Assembly (NCBI GenBank): GCA_040954595.2
Contig: CM082579.2
Location: 12,276,001-12,340,000 of the forward strand
Direction of reading: 5' to 3'
DNA: 64,000 nucleotides
Source: Balanoglossus misakiensis
Lineage: Eukaryota > Hemichordata
In this document: positions 50,823-59,852 of the stretch, one piece after another
Position numbering within the stretch: position 1 is the stretch's first letter
Layout: the number at the start of each line of letters is the position of its first letter
Notes under the pieces: model-generated
What the model was told of the DNA's origin: nothing
Databases searched by the model: none
What the model saw: only the letters and a program-made list of their open reading frames with translations
Translations under genes and position numbers: made by a program

Positions 50823-51097
50823 TATGGCGTCAACGGTTAATACGGTCAGTGACGAGGCAATTTTTTGGGAGAGTATATGATTCAGAAAGTAGCGATGGAG
50901 AGTTTTGGGCTCTCCATCGCTGCTTTCAAGGAAATTCCTGGCCACAGCCGTATAGATTTGAACCAGCAAGGCGTGAGGTATCTCCTCAACCTGTTCGGGC
51001 TGGTGGGCAATCCGTCGATGTACCGAGCGAAGAAATGCCTGCAAGCGCGGGTCCAGATTCGCCTGAGCCTTCTCGAGTGGGAAATATAGATTGGTGA
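50823..51097 (+). pseudogene. P2X7-ballast-like N-terminal exon
   Basis: Starts MASTVNTVSDEAIF (ATG 50823). After a T-run near 50862 the next frame continues GRVYDSESSDGEFWALHRCF, then QPYRFEPARREV, a Ser/Pro/Glu-rich linker, and SRVGNIDW before a TGA. PYRFEP followed by an acidic linker and (R)xGNxDW is the sequence that precedes the WCxCGxC cysteine core in P2X7-ballast-like proteins as I know them. The core itself is absent. Either a donor (GATTG|GTGAAT, about 51092) splices to an exon elsewhere, or the copy is truncated. The frame change at a homopolymer may be a mutation or sequencing error. Confidence 0.6.
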
Positions 51098-51888
51098 ATA
51101 AGCATCATTTTCTGTTTTTTATTTTACAATAAATATGTCCAATAAAATGGTCAGGGAGTGGTTCAGTGAAACTCAAATATTCTCGTAGCAGATCTGCCTC
51201 CCGATACGGAGGTCTGCGCTCGTCTGGTCACCGATATATACACAAAGAACCCGACACGGTCCGTACTAAAATTTGTCTTCTGTATGCTTCTTTAGTATTA
51301 ACGCTTAAAACATCATTGCTGACATTTCTGTTGTGAAAAAAAAAACGTAATGGGACGACAAATTTCATACATAAATATCACAGATAAACTCCCTGTTCAC
51401 AAGCGACCGGTTACCCAAAACTGGCATAACACCAGTACAGTTCCATTCATCATTACCTTTACGGCGATGTAGTGACCTTTGGGCCGTTTTGTACGAAGCG
51501 CTCCCATTTTTCTCTCAGTCCTTTGCTTTTCGGAAATCTATGTACACTATGTACACTACGGATAGTGTTTTTACAGCCCCGACGACGCATCGTTTGACCA
51601 TAATGATGGAAACGCGGGACCCTCGGTTTGGGCTAGGCTGTGCAACGATATCACTGTTTACATACTGGCAACGACTTCCCCCAATGACGTCATGTCACGT
51701 GGTCTATACACAGCAAATACGAATTGAGATTTTTTTTTGAGCGACATGAATTTCGACAATTTTATTAATGAATCATTAATTATAGAAAACCATAGCCAAA
51801 ATATAATGTCTTGATTCGGATAAAATGGTTATTTTACTAAAACAATCTTTAGCATTTAAATGAAATAAAAATAGGTATAATAATTCCT
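51098..51888. other. 3' half of the TTAA element, no gene
   Basis: AATAAA-type signals occur at about 51128 and 51143, directly after the reading frame, so the transcript may end there. The rest includes the mirrored GACGTCA site near 51687 and the AT-rich right terminus. Confidence 0.5.
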
Positions 51889-52792
51889 TTAACAAATAAA
51901 AAAAACGGTGATTATAGTTTAACGACATTAAGATCGAAAAAGAATGCCAAGTTCTCTGTGCAAAGGCAGGCATATTAATTCTATTTATTTGCATCATAAA
52001 ATGAAAGAATAATAACAAATACATATATGCAACAAATTTGTGTAAACACCAATTTCTTGCCATTTTTTTCTGTCAAACTGCATGGACTTTTGGTAAACAA
52101 AGCAAGCTGAAAAGGTTAAATCAACTTAAACAAATTCTCCAATGATTCAACTATTAAAATTGCGTTCGTGTCTTTTACAAGTGCGTCCACTTTGGGTATG
52201 GTCTGCTGATGAGCGTTACTTAAATCCTCATAGACAACTGTTTTAATACAAAATTAAGTCGCCATTGACATCTGTTGATGATACACTTATTTACTTCCAA
52301 ACTATCTAAACTCAACACCTTTATACAAAAATTACTCAACTATGACACAGTTACGTGCAACTTGTCTTCTGGTAACAGACAGCAAAATGATTAATGTGCT
52401 CACCACCTGAACAGGTTCATCCCACAGTGACTCACTGTTTGTTTCCTTAATAGATAAACCGCATCAATACCTAACAAAATACACGCCTAGTTTTCTGTGT
52501 AATGGTAGACGTATCAATTGCTATTTATTTGCAACCTAAAATGAAAGCGGAATAAAAAGACCATTTGCACAACATTTACATCATAAACCTAATTCTGGCC
52601 ATTTTTATCAAAACTCCACGGACTAATAGCAAACCCAGCAGGTTGAAAAGGCTTTTAAACTAAAACAAATTCGCTTATGTATCAAATATTAAAATTGTGT
52701 TCATGTCTTTTAATGCCATTGTGTCCTCTATGAGTACGATCTGTTGACGAGCGCCCCCTTAAGTTCAAGCGACGAAAGCCTTAAACCATTGC
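51889..52792. repeat. Octamer-box satellite-like block, part 3
   Basis: Direct-orientation modules (AACTGTTTTAATACAAAATT, CTCACCACCTGAACAGGTTC, ATTTGCAACCTAAAATGAAA). They end abruptly at AAGCGACGAAAGCCTTAAAC, where the 7-kb element begins. Confidence 0.85.
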
Positions 52793-53061
52793 GGCCCAAA
52801 CGCCGCCCTCTCTGGGCAGTATTTCTGTGGCGCGTTTCAATAGCTTATGAATAATTAATTAGCGCGATCATGGCGGTCGCTCAGCGGAGCTGAAACCTGA
52901 ATACAGTGAAATTCGGTAAGTGTTTCTTGTCATTTTTTAAAGATCTACTGCACCATACATCATAGTGTTCACAGTAAACGAAACAAAATTATTATTTCAT
53001 CTGTACAATTCATATTGAATCACTGAAATAACTTTAAAAATAACTGTTGCTGAGGGGTCAG

Positions 53062-53205
53062 GAGAGTAGCATAATCGAGGATAACCTTAATAAGATCAGT
53101 GCTGCTAAAAGACTAGTAAAACGGGCTAAAACCCGTCTTGCTAGACTTGAGCAGAGGAATAATAATGTGAGACAGGAGTTGGGTGCTAGGACCTACAGTA
53201 TAAAG
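53062..53205 (+). CDS. Candidate exon, coiled coil
   Basis: Open from GAG at 53062, with a possible acceptor GTCAG just before it and donor GTACAG at 53206. It encodes an alternating Leu/Ala, Lys/Arg-rich helix (NKISAAKRLVKRAKTRLARL). It is in phase 0 with the next exon at 53436. The first coding exon further upstream was not found; GTAAGTG at about 52916 could be a 5' UTR donor. Confidence 0.55.
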
Positions 53206-53435
53206 GTACAGTGAGTTTAAACGATTGAATAAATTTAATTTGTCAGTTTTACTCAAATAGAATTCAATCATATGCACAGTTAGCAAATGTTAGAGGAACA
53301 TCGTCTGTTTTTATCATGCGAATTTTGAATTTCTTGGGATTACTAGCTTGCTCCTATAATCACAATGAAATGCTCAAAATTTAGGCTGATAAATCCACTA
53401 ACCTCTTCATGTACATTTTTTGTGTAATCTTGCAG

Positions 53436-53961
53436 AGAAAACTAGATGCTTTGCAACCCAGGTGGATTCACAAGAATTCAGAAGTGTGTAAAGATAACAG
53501 TGAGGTTTTGAAATTATCACGGCGTGAACAGTATGAACGTAGATGTAAAACCTTGTCAGCCGCCACATCTATTCATGTATCAACAACCGATACCAGTTTA
53601 GCCACTGGTGTAGGTAATTTTACCAAATTGAAACCTTCAAAAGCTGCACTTGATGGTTTGTGGTTCACCCTCATCAACTCTGCCAAACCTGAACAGATTG
53701 AAACCTATTTGAAAACATCACCTCAAATCAGAGAGAAATTAGTAGACAAATCTATTGATCAATTTGAAAAAAAGTGAAAGCAATTTAATAAGGAGTGTCA
53801 GAGTTCTGTATGAGGGTGGAGTGCTACCAAAACGCAAATACACTTGTCTGAGGCTGAGTGAACTGCAAACATCATCTAAAATACAAAATCCAAGTAGAGC
53901 AATGCAGTTTCACTTTGGCTGCAGAATACCAAGATTACTGACATACAACAAAGTTGTACGC
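53436..53961 (+). pseudogene. Second candidate exon with a frame slip
   Basis: The acceptor is ATCTTGCAG at 53427-53435. It reads RKLDALQPRWIHKN through KSIDQFEKK to a TGA at 53775-53777. The next frame takes over without a gap in sense: SESNLIRSVRVLYEGG, PKRKYTCLRLSEL, up to a stop at 53962. A 1-bp change in the A7 run near 53765-53771 explains it. Confidence 0.6.
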
Positions 53962-54497
53962 TAAACAGTATAGAAAACATTTTCCAATTTCCGAAAAACC
54001 TCTTTTTTACATTATTACTGCTGAAAAAGTTAGAAATTTATGAAAATATTCCTTATTCTTTGCCAATTTCTAATGAAAAAATTACATAAAGGTATTCTTA
54101 GTCTCTTTCCTGCAGCTGTACAGCAGGAAAAATGCATTTTGTCATATTTTGGCTTTAAACTCAAATTAAAATTTATCTGTGAAAAAACTGAGTCTCCTTC
54201 AAAGCCACGTACATGACAGTCCTTTTGATTTTTTTCTAATGAAATTTTGTCTCCATGTTTATCATGAGTAATATTTCTATTGAAAATTTGCAAGTGTGTG
54301 AATTGTTTGTAAAATTTCGCCAGAAAAAACAATAGCATCAAAAAGTAAATCTGAAACCCAATATTTATTACAAGAATTGTTAGATTAATATCCGTATCAC
54401 ACAAATCCGTTGGATTTCGTATGAATTTTAGGAAATAAGCACTGCTAATTGACAAATCCATATTTTGCAGCTGAAATACTTGGAAAAGAGTCAGTGG

Positions 54498-54812
54498 CAT
54501 GTGAGAGCTTGGAAATTTCCAAGCACTGACAAGGGTCAGTGGTCGGAAATTTCCAGACACTCAGGGAATGTGAGAGCTTAGAAATTTCCAAGCACTGACA
54601 AGGGTCAGTGGTCGGAAATTTCCGGACACTCAGGGAATGTGAGAGCCTGGAAATTTCCAAGCACTGACAAGGGTCAGTGGTCGGAAATTTCCAGACACTC
54701 AGGGAATGTGAGAGCTTAGAAATTTCCAAGCACTGACAAGGGTCAGTGGTCGGAAATTTCCAGACACTCAGGGAATGTGAGAGCCTGGAAATTTCCAAGC
54801 ACTGACAGGGTC
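54498..54812 (-). repeat. 69-bp minisatellite, left array
   Basis: Unit: GTGAGAGCTTGGAAATTTCC, AAGCACTGACAAGGGTCAGT, GGTCGGAAATTTCCAGACAC, TCAGGGAAT. Most units contain two GGAAATTTCC decamers. Because 69 is a multiple of three, the array reads as open frames that are not genes. Confidence 0.95.
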
Positions 54813-55724
54813 GTGGTAGTCCCCCGTACAGGTCTGCGTTCTCCCGGCGTTTAATACATGACTTCCACCACATCTCTGCAAGGCTCCATGGACAAAACTG
54901 ATTCGTCTGAGATCCGGATCCGGACAGCAGCTTTTCGGCCGAGATTCGATTTTATCGGGGGGAATCTTTCCCCCGTCTACCCACAAATGACTCCAAATAT
55001 GATGTAATTAACTTCCGAGCCGCTCGCTTTCTGATTTTCTCTTGTGTTTACCTGTTGAGATCGCCATATTGAATACAGTGAGGTTATCTCAATGGGTAAA
55101 CACAAAAGTTTCAGAAAGCGAGCGGTTCGGATGTTAGAAGAAGTCAATCGTGGAGTCGGTTATAACCGGTTAGTAGACAGGGAAAGGATATTCTCCCGAT
55201 AAAATCGAATTTCAGCGAAAAGCTCTGGTACGGATCTGGACCGCAGATGCAACAGGTTTGTCTAAGGAGCCTTAGCGTCACAATGTTCATGACAGGCTTC
55301 GCCTACCAACTCCTCTGAGTTAGCCCATACACTAGTTGTTTATTGGGAATTGGTATTGTTTATCTGACATAATTGTTCTTTCTACTCTGTATACAAAGTC
55401 ACAACTTCACAACTACCAAATGCTATTGTTCTTGAATTATGCAGTGTTACCAAATGTCACAGTTCAAACCACTGTTTATAAAGAAGTATTGGCCATCCCG
55501 CCTCTCTCTTCATTCCGAACCTATTCCCAAGTGTACGCGGTACATTTGTTGGTGCCGAGACCAGGATGTCGGGCATGGAGAGAGAGAAGAACAGCAGAAG
55601 AGGCCACCGCAGTCAAATGACCAATCTCATCCGTAGGGTTGAAGATATAAACACAGGCGCAGTTCCTCAACAGATCGTTTTCCTAAAGGCCATAATTTGA
55701 AACATGATAGAGAAACTCAAGATT

Positions 55725-56364
55725 TCCAAGCACTGACCCTGTCAATGCTTGGAAATTTCCAGGCTCTCACATTCCCCGAGTGTCTGGAAATTTCCGACCA
55801 CTGACCCTGTCAGTGCTTGGAAATTTCTAAGCTCTCACATTCCCTGAGTGTCTGGAAATTTCCGACCACTGACCCTTGTCAGTGCTTGGAAATTTCCAGG
55901 CTCTCACATTCCCTGAGTGTCCGGAAATTTCCGACCACTGACCCTTGTCAGTGCTTGGAAATTTCCAGGCTCTCACATTCCCTGAGTGTCTGGAAATTTC
56001 CGACCACTGACCCTTGTCAGTGCTTGGAAATTTCTAAGCTCTCACATTCCCTGAGTGTCTGGAAATTTCCGACCACTGACCCTTGTCAGTGCTTGGAAAT
56101 TTCTAAGCTCTCACATTCCCTGAGTGTCTGGAAATTTCCGACCACTGACCCTTGTCAGTGCTTGGAAATTTCCAGGCTCTCACATTCCCTGAGTGTCTGG
56201 AAATTTCCGACCACTGACCCTTGTCAGTGCTTGGAAATTTCCAGGCTCTCACATTCCCTGAGTGTCCGGAAATTTCCGACCACTGACCCTTGTCAGTGCT
56301 TGGAAATTTCCATGCTCTCACATTCCCTGAGTGTCTGGAAATTTCCAGACACTGACCCTTCTGG
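55725..56364 (+). repeat. 69-bp minisatellite, right array
   Basis: Inverse orientation of the left array, about nine units, with few differences between units (T or C at CTGGAAATTTCC/CCGGAAATTTCC and TTTCTAAG/TTTCCAGG). The high identity suggests recent homogenisation. Confidence 0.95.
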
Positions 56365-56519
56365 AGTGACTAGCAATTTTTGCAAATTGTACTATTAATT
56401 GAATTCATAATTTAATTATTAGTTTTTTTCAATGAAATATTCAAATCCATACAACCCAAAGATGGCTCCTTCATTATTTCTATGGAAATTTCACAGTTTA
56501 TTCTTTTCTTTCTGCACAC

Positions 56520-56908
56520 TCGCAAACATCTTGAAAATAATCATAGAAAAATATCGAAATATATTGTACTGTGAACAAAACACTAATTTCCTTGAAAAAA
56601 GTTTAAAAAACGGCTACTTTTCGGAAATTGGAAAATGTTTTCTATACTGTTGCTATGTTAGTAATCTTGATATTGGTACTCTTGAACCCATTCTGACAGC
56701 AGAAGGGAAACAGGTAGGTTTGAAACGTAACATTGAAGAGTTACTTGTTAAGATTGCCAATCTGTATTTACAAATGAAATCAACCCAGCCAGACATTCTT
56801 AACTGGTTTGATAGACATGAAGGTAACTTCCAGATTAGTATAGGTGCTGATGGTGCACCATTTGGAAAACATGGCCAAGCTACTGCCTGGTTGGTCAGTT
56901 TTTTTTAA
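56520..56908 (+). pseudogene. Third coding segment of the 7-kb element gene
   Basis: Reads LEKSLKNGYFSEIGKCFLYC, LKRNIEELLVKIANLYLQM and FQISIGADGAPFGKHGQAT, then AWLVSFF and a stop at 56906 after an eight-T run. The neighbouring frame supplies NVGHRVASPDDNFLLLGANL directly afterwards, so the stop is due to a 1-bp slip. Confidence 0.68.
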
Positions 56909-58352
56909 TGTTGGACATCGTGTTGCAAGCCCAGATGATAATTTTCTACTGTTGGGGGCAAATCTCAAAGAAGATGATCCGATTATGATTGACTATGCAC
57001 ATTCATTATCAAAAGAGCTGGATTGTATCCAGAGACGTAAATACAATGTTGGCAATCTTTGTGTGACTTTCCAAGTTTCGCTCTTGCCTTTTGATCAGAA
57101 AGGTTTAGCTTCAATGTCTGGGGAGCTTTCCAATGCTGCACGGTACTTTAGCTCTTTTGCTAATGTTTCAAAGTCAGATAGAGATTGTATTGGAGCAGAT
57201 ATTGGTCCAGGTAAAACATGGCAAGAATGGTCATATGACAAACGCATTAAAGATGTTGAAGCTGTGGAGAAATTCAAATCGCAACCAAAAAATAGAGATG
57301 GCAAGCCAAAAACTGTGCTGCCAAAAGTCACTAAATTTATAGCCAGTAGAAAATCCAGACAGGAATGTGTACCCCCTCTTGGTCGATTTATCGACTGTGC
57401 TAAAGTTGAACCATTGCACATGAAAAACAATGCATGGCAGTACTATTTCCAGATGTTGTTGATAGATGCAGTTGCTAACACTTCACAAACAGATGTTGAT
57501 AAGGGAGTTAAGATTGAAAATCTCCCAAAGGAGTCTTGTCTATACAAATTCCTGTCTGCATTAAAATACCAAGTGAGAGCTGGAAAACTGTACAACAAAA
57601 TTGGAAAGTTCTTTAGTGAAAACAATGCAAAATCACTTTCTCAAATAAGTGCTGTTTATCGCTTTACTGGGGAAGAGTCCCGTAAGCTAGCATGGAAATT
57701 CATGTCACTGATTAAGACACTCATGGGTGATAAAGATAGTGTAATAAAGCGGCGAGCTCGATTGGCTCTTTTCACATATCTTGGGTTGATGCTGAGGGAT
57801 ATTACCTTGCTCTTTTCAAGGATTAATCTGAGTGAATGGGATTTACTTGTCCTGAAACAGAAATATACATGGTACTTTTACCTCCATTCACTATTTTTTT
57901 ATGTAAATAATACTGTTTGGCATATTGGATACGCAGTACCTAAACATGCAGCAAGTGTGTATCAGCAATTCAAACTTGGTTTGGGGTTGAATACTATGGA
58001 AGGTCGAGAAGCAAAACATCTGCGTCTTCTTGAATTGAGTAAGAATTTCACTCCTCAGAACAGGTGGACCCTCATATTCCGCCATAAATACACAATGCTG
58101 TTTTGGCTAAGAGAAAGAAATCCAGAAGCAGACAAATATAGGCGGGCCAATCTAGTTCAGTATGAACTTAAAGAAAGAGAAAAATATATACCCAGTCTGT
58201 ACTATGACAGTGCAGGTTACTGTATGTGTGGTAACATGAAAGATGAAGCAGTGTCTGCATGTAAAATTTGTAATGACCCAGTTATGGCTGAAATAAAACA
58301 AGCAGCAGTGTCTGGCAAGCTGAGTAATAAACTGAAGAAAATTGTTCTGTGA
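56898..58352 (+). CDS. Main C-terminal open segment of the 7-kb element gene
   Basis: Uninterrupted to a TGA at 58350, about 484 residues past the T-run; the frame stays open back to 56844, but there it overlaps the GADGAP frame. Contains NFLLLGANLKEDDPIMIDYA, a conserved SRQECVPPLGRFIDCAKVEP block, LHMKNNAWQYYFQ, a Trp-rich helical part (EWDLLVLKQKYTWYF), and a C-terminal CMC..CKIC cluster with four cysteines that could bind zinc. The long intact frame contrasts with the broken 5' part, so the copy is rather young or the breaks are sequence errors. Confidence 0.72.
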   Translation, partial: VFFNVGHRVASPDDNFLLLGANLKEDDPIMIDYAHSLSKELDCIQRRKYNVGNLCVTFQVSLLPFDQKGLASMSGELSNAARYFSSFANVSKSDRDCIGADIGPGKTWQEWSYDKRIKDVEAVEKFKSQPKNRDGKPKTVLPKVTKFIASRKSRQECVPPLGRFIDCAKVEPLHMKNNAWQYYFQMLLIDAVANTSQTDVDKGVKIENLPKESCLYKFLSALKYQVRAGKLYNKIGKFFSENNAKSLSQISAVYRFTGEESRKLAWKFMSLIKTLMGDKDSVIKRRARLALFTYLGLMLRDITLLFSRINLSEWDLLVLKQKYTWYFYLHSLFFYVNNTVWHIGYAVPKHAASVYQQFKLGLGLNTMEGREAKHLRLLELSKNFTPQNRWTLIFRHKYTMLFWLRERNPEADKYRRANLVQYELKEREKYIPSLYYDSAGYCMCGNMKDEAVSACKICNDPVMAEIKQAAVSGKLSNKLKKIVL

Positions 58353-59115
58353 AGTGTTATTGCCCTTCTGTGCAAAATGTTTCCTGTTTCAGTGTTTTTA
58401 ACTTACCGTGTTGAAATGTTGTGAATGTCAAATTGAAATGAATGATATTATTAACATGTATTAAACTGGAATTAAACTCTGCCACAGTTCTGTGTTCACA
58501 ACTGTTACAACAGATGCATGTCAGGCCATTGTAACAAAACGGTATATATGCAACATCATGAACTTCAGTATACTCACAGTGTACATAAACATGTCATGAT
58601 TCTGATACAACTGCATGTTATCTGTACTAACACAAACCTTAAATGCAGGGTTAATGTGAAATTCTATTACAGTCTAAATGAATTGATTTGAAAGGTTTGT
58701 GTCTTAAGTCTATCATATAACAATAATATTGAATATAATTATAAGATTTCCTTGCTAAATAATTAACGATAATCAGAATACATTAATTTAATTTAGTTAA
58801 AATCACAATAAGTTAACTTTCAAATCCCATGAATTGTATATATCAAATTGAATGATTTTATATTTATTGAATGCTGAGAAAGTTAAATGCAATTTATAAT
58901 GAAATTCATGACAATTCCTTGTGCTTCTGCTGTATTGCATGTAATGTTGATTGTTGGAATTGAATAAAGACAATACTACTTCATTTTCAATCTACTGTTT
59001 TTATTTCTTAATTAATGAGAACACAACACCGACAAACTGTATATATTGACTGAAAGTGTCAAGAATATTGGACAGAAGGCCAATTTTGCATTAGACTTGC
59101 AAAGTTACTGATGTT
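58353..59115. terminator. Tail-to-tail 3' ends of the two element genes
   Basis: An AT-rich UTR-like stretch. AATAAA on the plus strand at 58963-58968 and on the minus strand at 59000-59005 lie 31 bp apart and face each other, as expected for convergent genes sharing a terminator zone. Confidence 0.6.
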
Positions 59116-59757
59116 CTAGTTCTCTGAGTGCATTGGAATGCTGTGTTTATTCCAGGCTCCAAAGCAAAAGTTGACCACAACAGATTCCCTGTTCATGTAG
59201 TATTTGACAATACACGGCTTTGTTTCTGTGCATATGACAGCCACTCGCTTTCCTTTGACCACTCTCGCCAGCACATTCTCCTTATCTTCGGGTCCGAGAT
59301 TTCTGTCAGCACAGCAACCTCTCCGCAGGACGTAAGTCAGCTTCAATAGGTTGGTAAAGGTCAAGGTTACGATGGCCTTCGACGTCTTCTCATGGATCCC
59401 AAAACTATTCCGAGTGGCGTCATGATGAAATACAGCAAACACTTCCTTGGGCATTTGTCTAGAAAAGCCGCTTTTCCAAGGCGATCTCCACGAAGGTGAG
59501 GCTGACAGGCGTGCGTGGAAACAACGCAGCCAGTGACCCATTTCACGTTGGAAAATAGGGAATACCGCAACATCTCGATAACGAATTTTGTCTTTTGTAA
59601 TCTTGTCGTTCCTCAGTAGAACCCTTTTGGCTGAATCGGACAATTCATCAAACAGGGAATGTACATGTATAACATCCAACATACATTTTCGACGCAGAAT
59701 TAATGACTTAGCAGCTCGTAATTTGCGCTGTATGATTTTCTCCGTATCAACCAACAC
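59116..59757 (-). CDS. Opposing ORF near the right end of the 7-kb element
   Basis: Open for at least 213 codons. It stays open a further 20 or so codons toward the TIR (HHRSNAFSKTAAAVLVDTEK), but no ATG is seen there; the first internal ATG is in RRKCMLDVIHVHS. Features are KIIQRKLRAAKSLILRRK, MGHWLRCFHARLSASPS, a central VFAVFHHDATRNSFGIHEKT and a Cys-containing tail (RRGCCADRN). No family is recognised. The 3' side has its own AATAAA at 59000. It could be an accessory transposon protein or a captured host gene. The facing arrangement with the plus-strand gene suggests it belongs to the element. Confidence 0.5.
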   Translation of the reverse strand: MLVDTEKIIQRKLRAAKSLILRRKCMLDVIHVHSLFDELSDSAKRVLLRNDKITKDKIRYRDVAVFPIFQREMGHWLRCFHARLSASPSWRSPWKSGFSRQMPKEVFAVFHHDATRNSFGIHEKTSKAIVTLTFTNLLKLTYVLRRGCCADRNLGPEDKENVLARVVKGKRVAVICTETKPCIVKYYMNRESVVVNFCFGAWNKHSIPMHSEN

Positions 59758-59852
59758 GGCCGCCGCCGTCTTGGAAAAAGCGTTGCTACGGTGATGGCGG
59801 CAATCGCGCTTCGCAGAATACTGCTCAAACTACAGTGGCTCTGGCCTTTTGC

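Larger units (their letters stand above)
50567..51888 (+). mobile_element. 1322-bp TTAA transposon carrying a ballast-like exon
   Basis: The satellite phrase GATAACCACCTTAA ends at 50566 and resumes as TTAACAAATAAAAAA at 51889, so the element is flanked by TTAA duplications. The termini match as inverted repeats (AGAGTTTATTATACCTAT and AGGAATTATTATACCTAT, 15 of 18). Subterminal GTGTGACGTCATTGGGG (about 50736) is mirrored by CCCCCAATGACGTCAT (about 51679). It contains a P2X7-ballast-like reading frame and no transposase. Its TIR sequence is unlike the palindromic element at 17473, but the target site, AG start and cargo are the same. Confidence 0.88.
54484..56364. mobile_element. Foldback element with 69-bp tandem-repeat arms
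   Basis: The left array (54498-54812, about 4.5 units) and right array (about 55725-56364, about 9 units) are the same 69-bp unit in opposite orientation. Inner segments 54890-55075 and 55080-55270 are also reverse complements (TTTCTGAAAC/GAGCGGCTCG, TAAAATCGAAT, GGATCCGGA-like blocks). The whole therefore folds back on itself around about 55077. Long TIRs made of tandem repeats are typical of Foldback/Galileo-type elements. It splits the plus-strand gene of the 7-kb element. About 430 bp in the centre-right (55290-55720) is unpaired. Confidence 0.78.
53062..58352 (+). pseudogene. Uncharacterised multicopy invertebrate gene, transposase candidate
   Basis: Segments: 53062-53205 (coiled coil), 53436-53961, about 56520-56898 and 56898-58352. 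The frame slips twice, at an A-run near 53768 and at a T-run near 56898, with the protein theme continuing in the next frame each time. Landmarks in order are LEQRNNNVRQELGARTY, SVRVLYEGGVLPKRKYTCLR, IGADGAPFGK, FLLLGANLKED, RFIDCAKVEPLHMKNNAWQY and a C-terminal zinc-like YCMCGNMKD..ACKICND. I recognise these as hallmarks of a widespread multicopy family in cnidarians and invertebrate deuterostomes that has no function known to me. Its location inside TIRs suggests a transposase, with the Asp of GADGAP a catalytic candidate. That role is inference. Polyadenylation signal AATAAA at 58963. Confidence 0.6.
52793..59846. mobile_element. 7.05-kb two-gene DNA transposon candidate
   Basis: It interrupts a satellite phrase known intact elsewhere (AGCGACGAAATCCTCAAAC then TTTGCATCCTAATATGAAAG, at 43178 and inverted at about 48770). 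Both termini start GGCC. GCAGTATT lies 23 bp from the left end and 22 bp from the right end, and GCGCG lies 37 bp in at both, so the TIRs are diverged but colinear. CATTGC (52787-52792) and TTTTGC (59847-59852) may be a decayed 6-bp or longer duplication. Inside are a plus-strand gene (53062-58352) and an opposing minus-strand ORF (59757-59116), with facing AATAAA signals at 58963 and 59000. A foldback element (54484-56364) is nested within. The superfamily is not identified. Confidence 0.65.

Noticed and set aside
54030-54560. 176-codon minus-strand ORF
   Set aside because: AT-rich, no domain, runs into the minisatellite, and lies antisense to the element gene with no splice or polyadenylation support.
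54445-54873. 142-codon minus-strand ORF with repeating LSVWKFPTTD units
   Set aside because: Product of a 69-bp repeat that is a multiple of three; the same happens at 55817-56398 and on the opposite strand, so no frame is favoured.
54498-56364. CRISPR-like regular array
   Set aside because: Units are identical throughout with no variable spacers, and the genome is eukaryotic; it is a minisatellite.
59128-59349. Plus-strand ORF within the opposing gene
   Set aside because: Short shadow of the longer minus-strand ORF, which also has its own polyadenylation signal.
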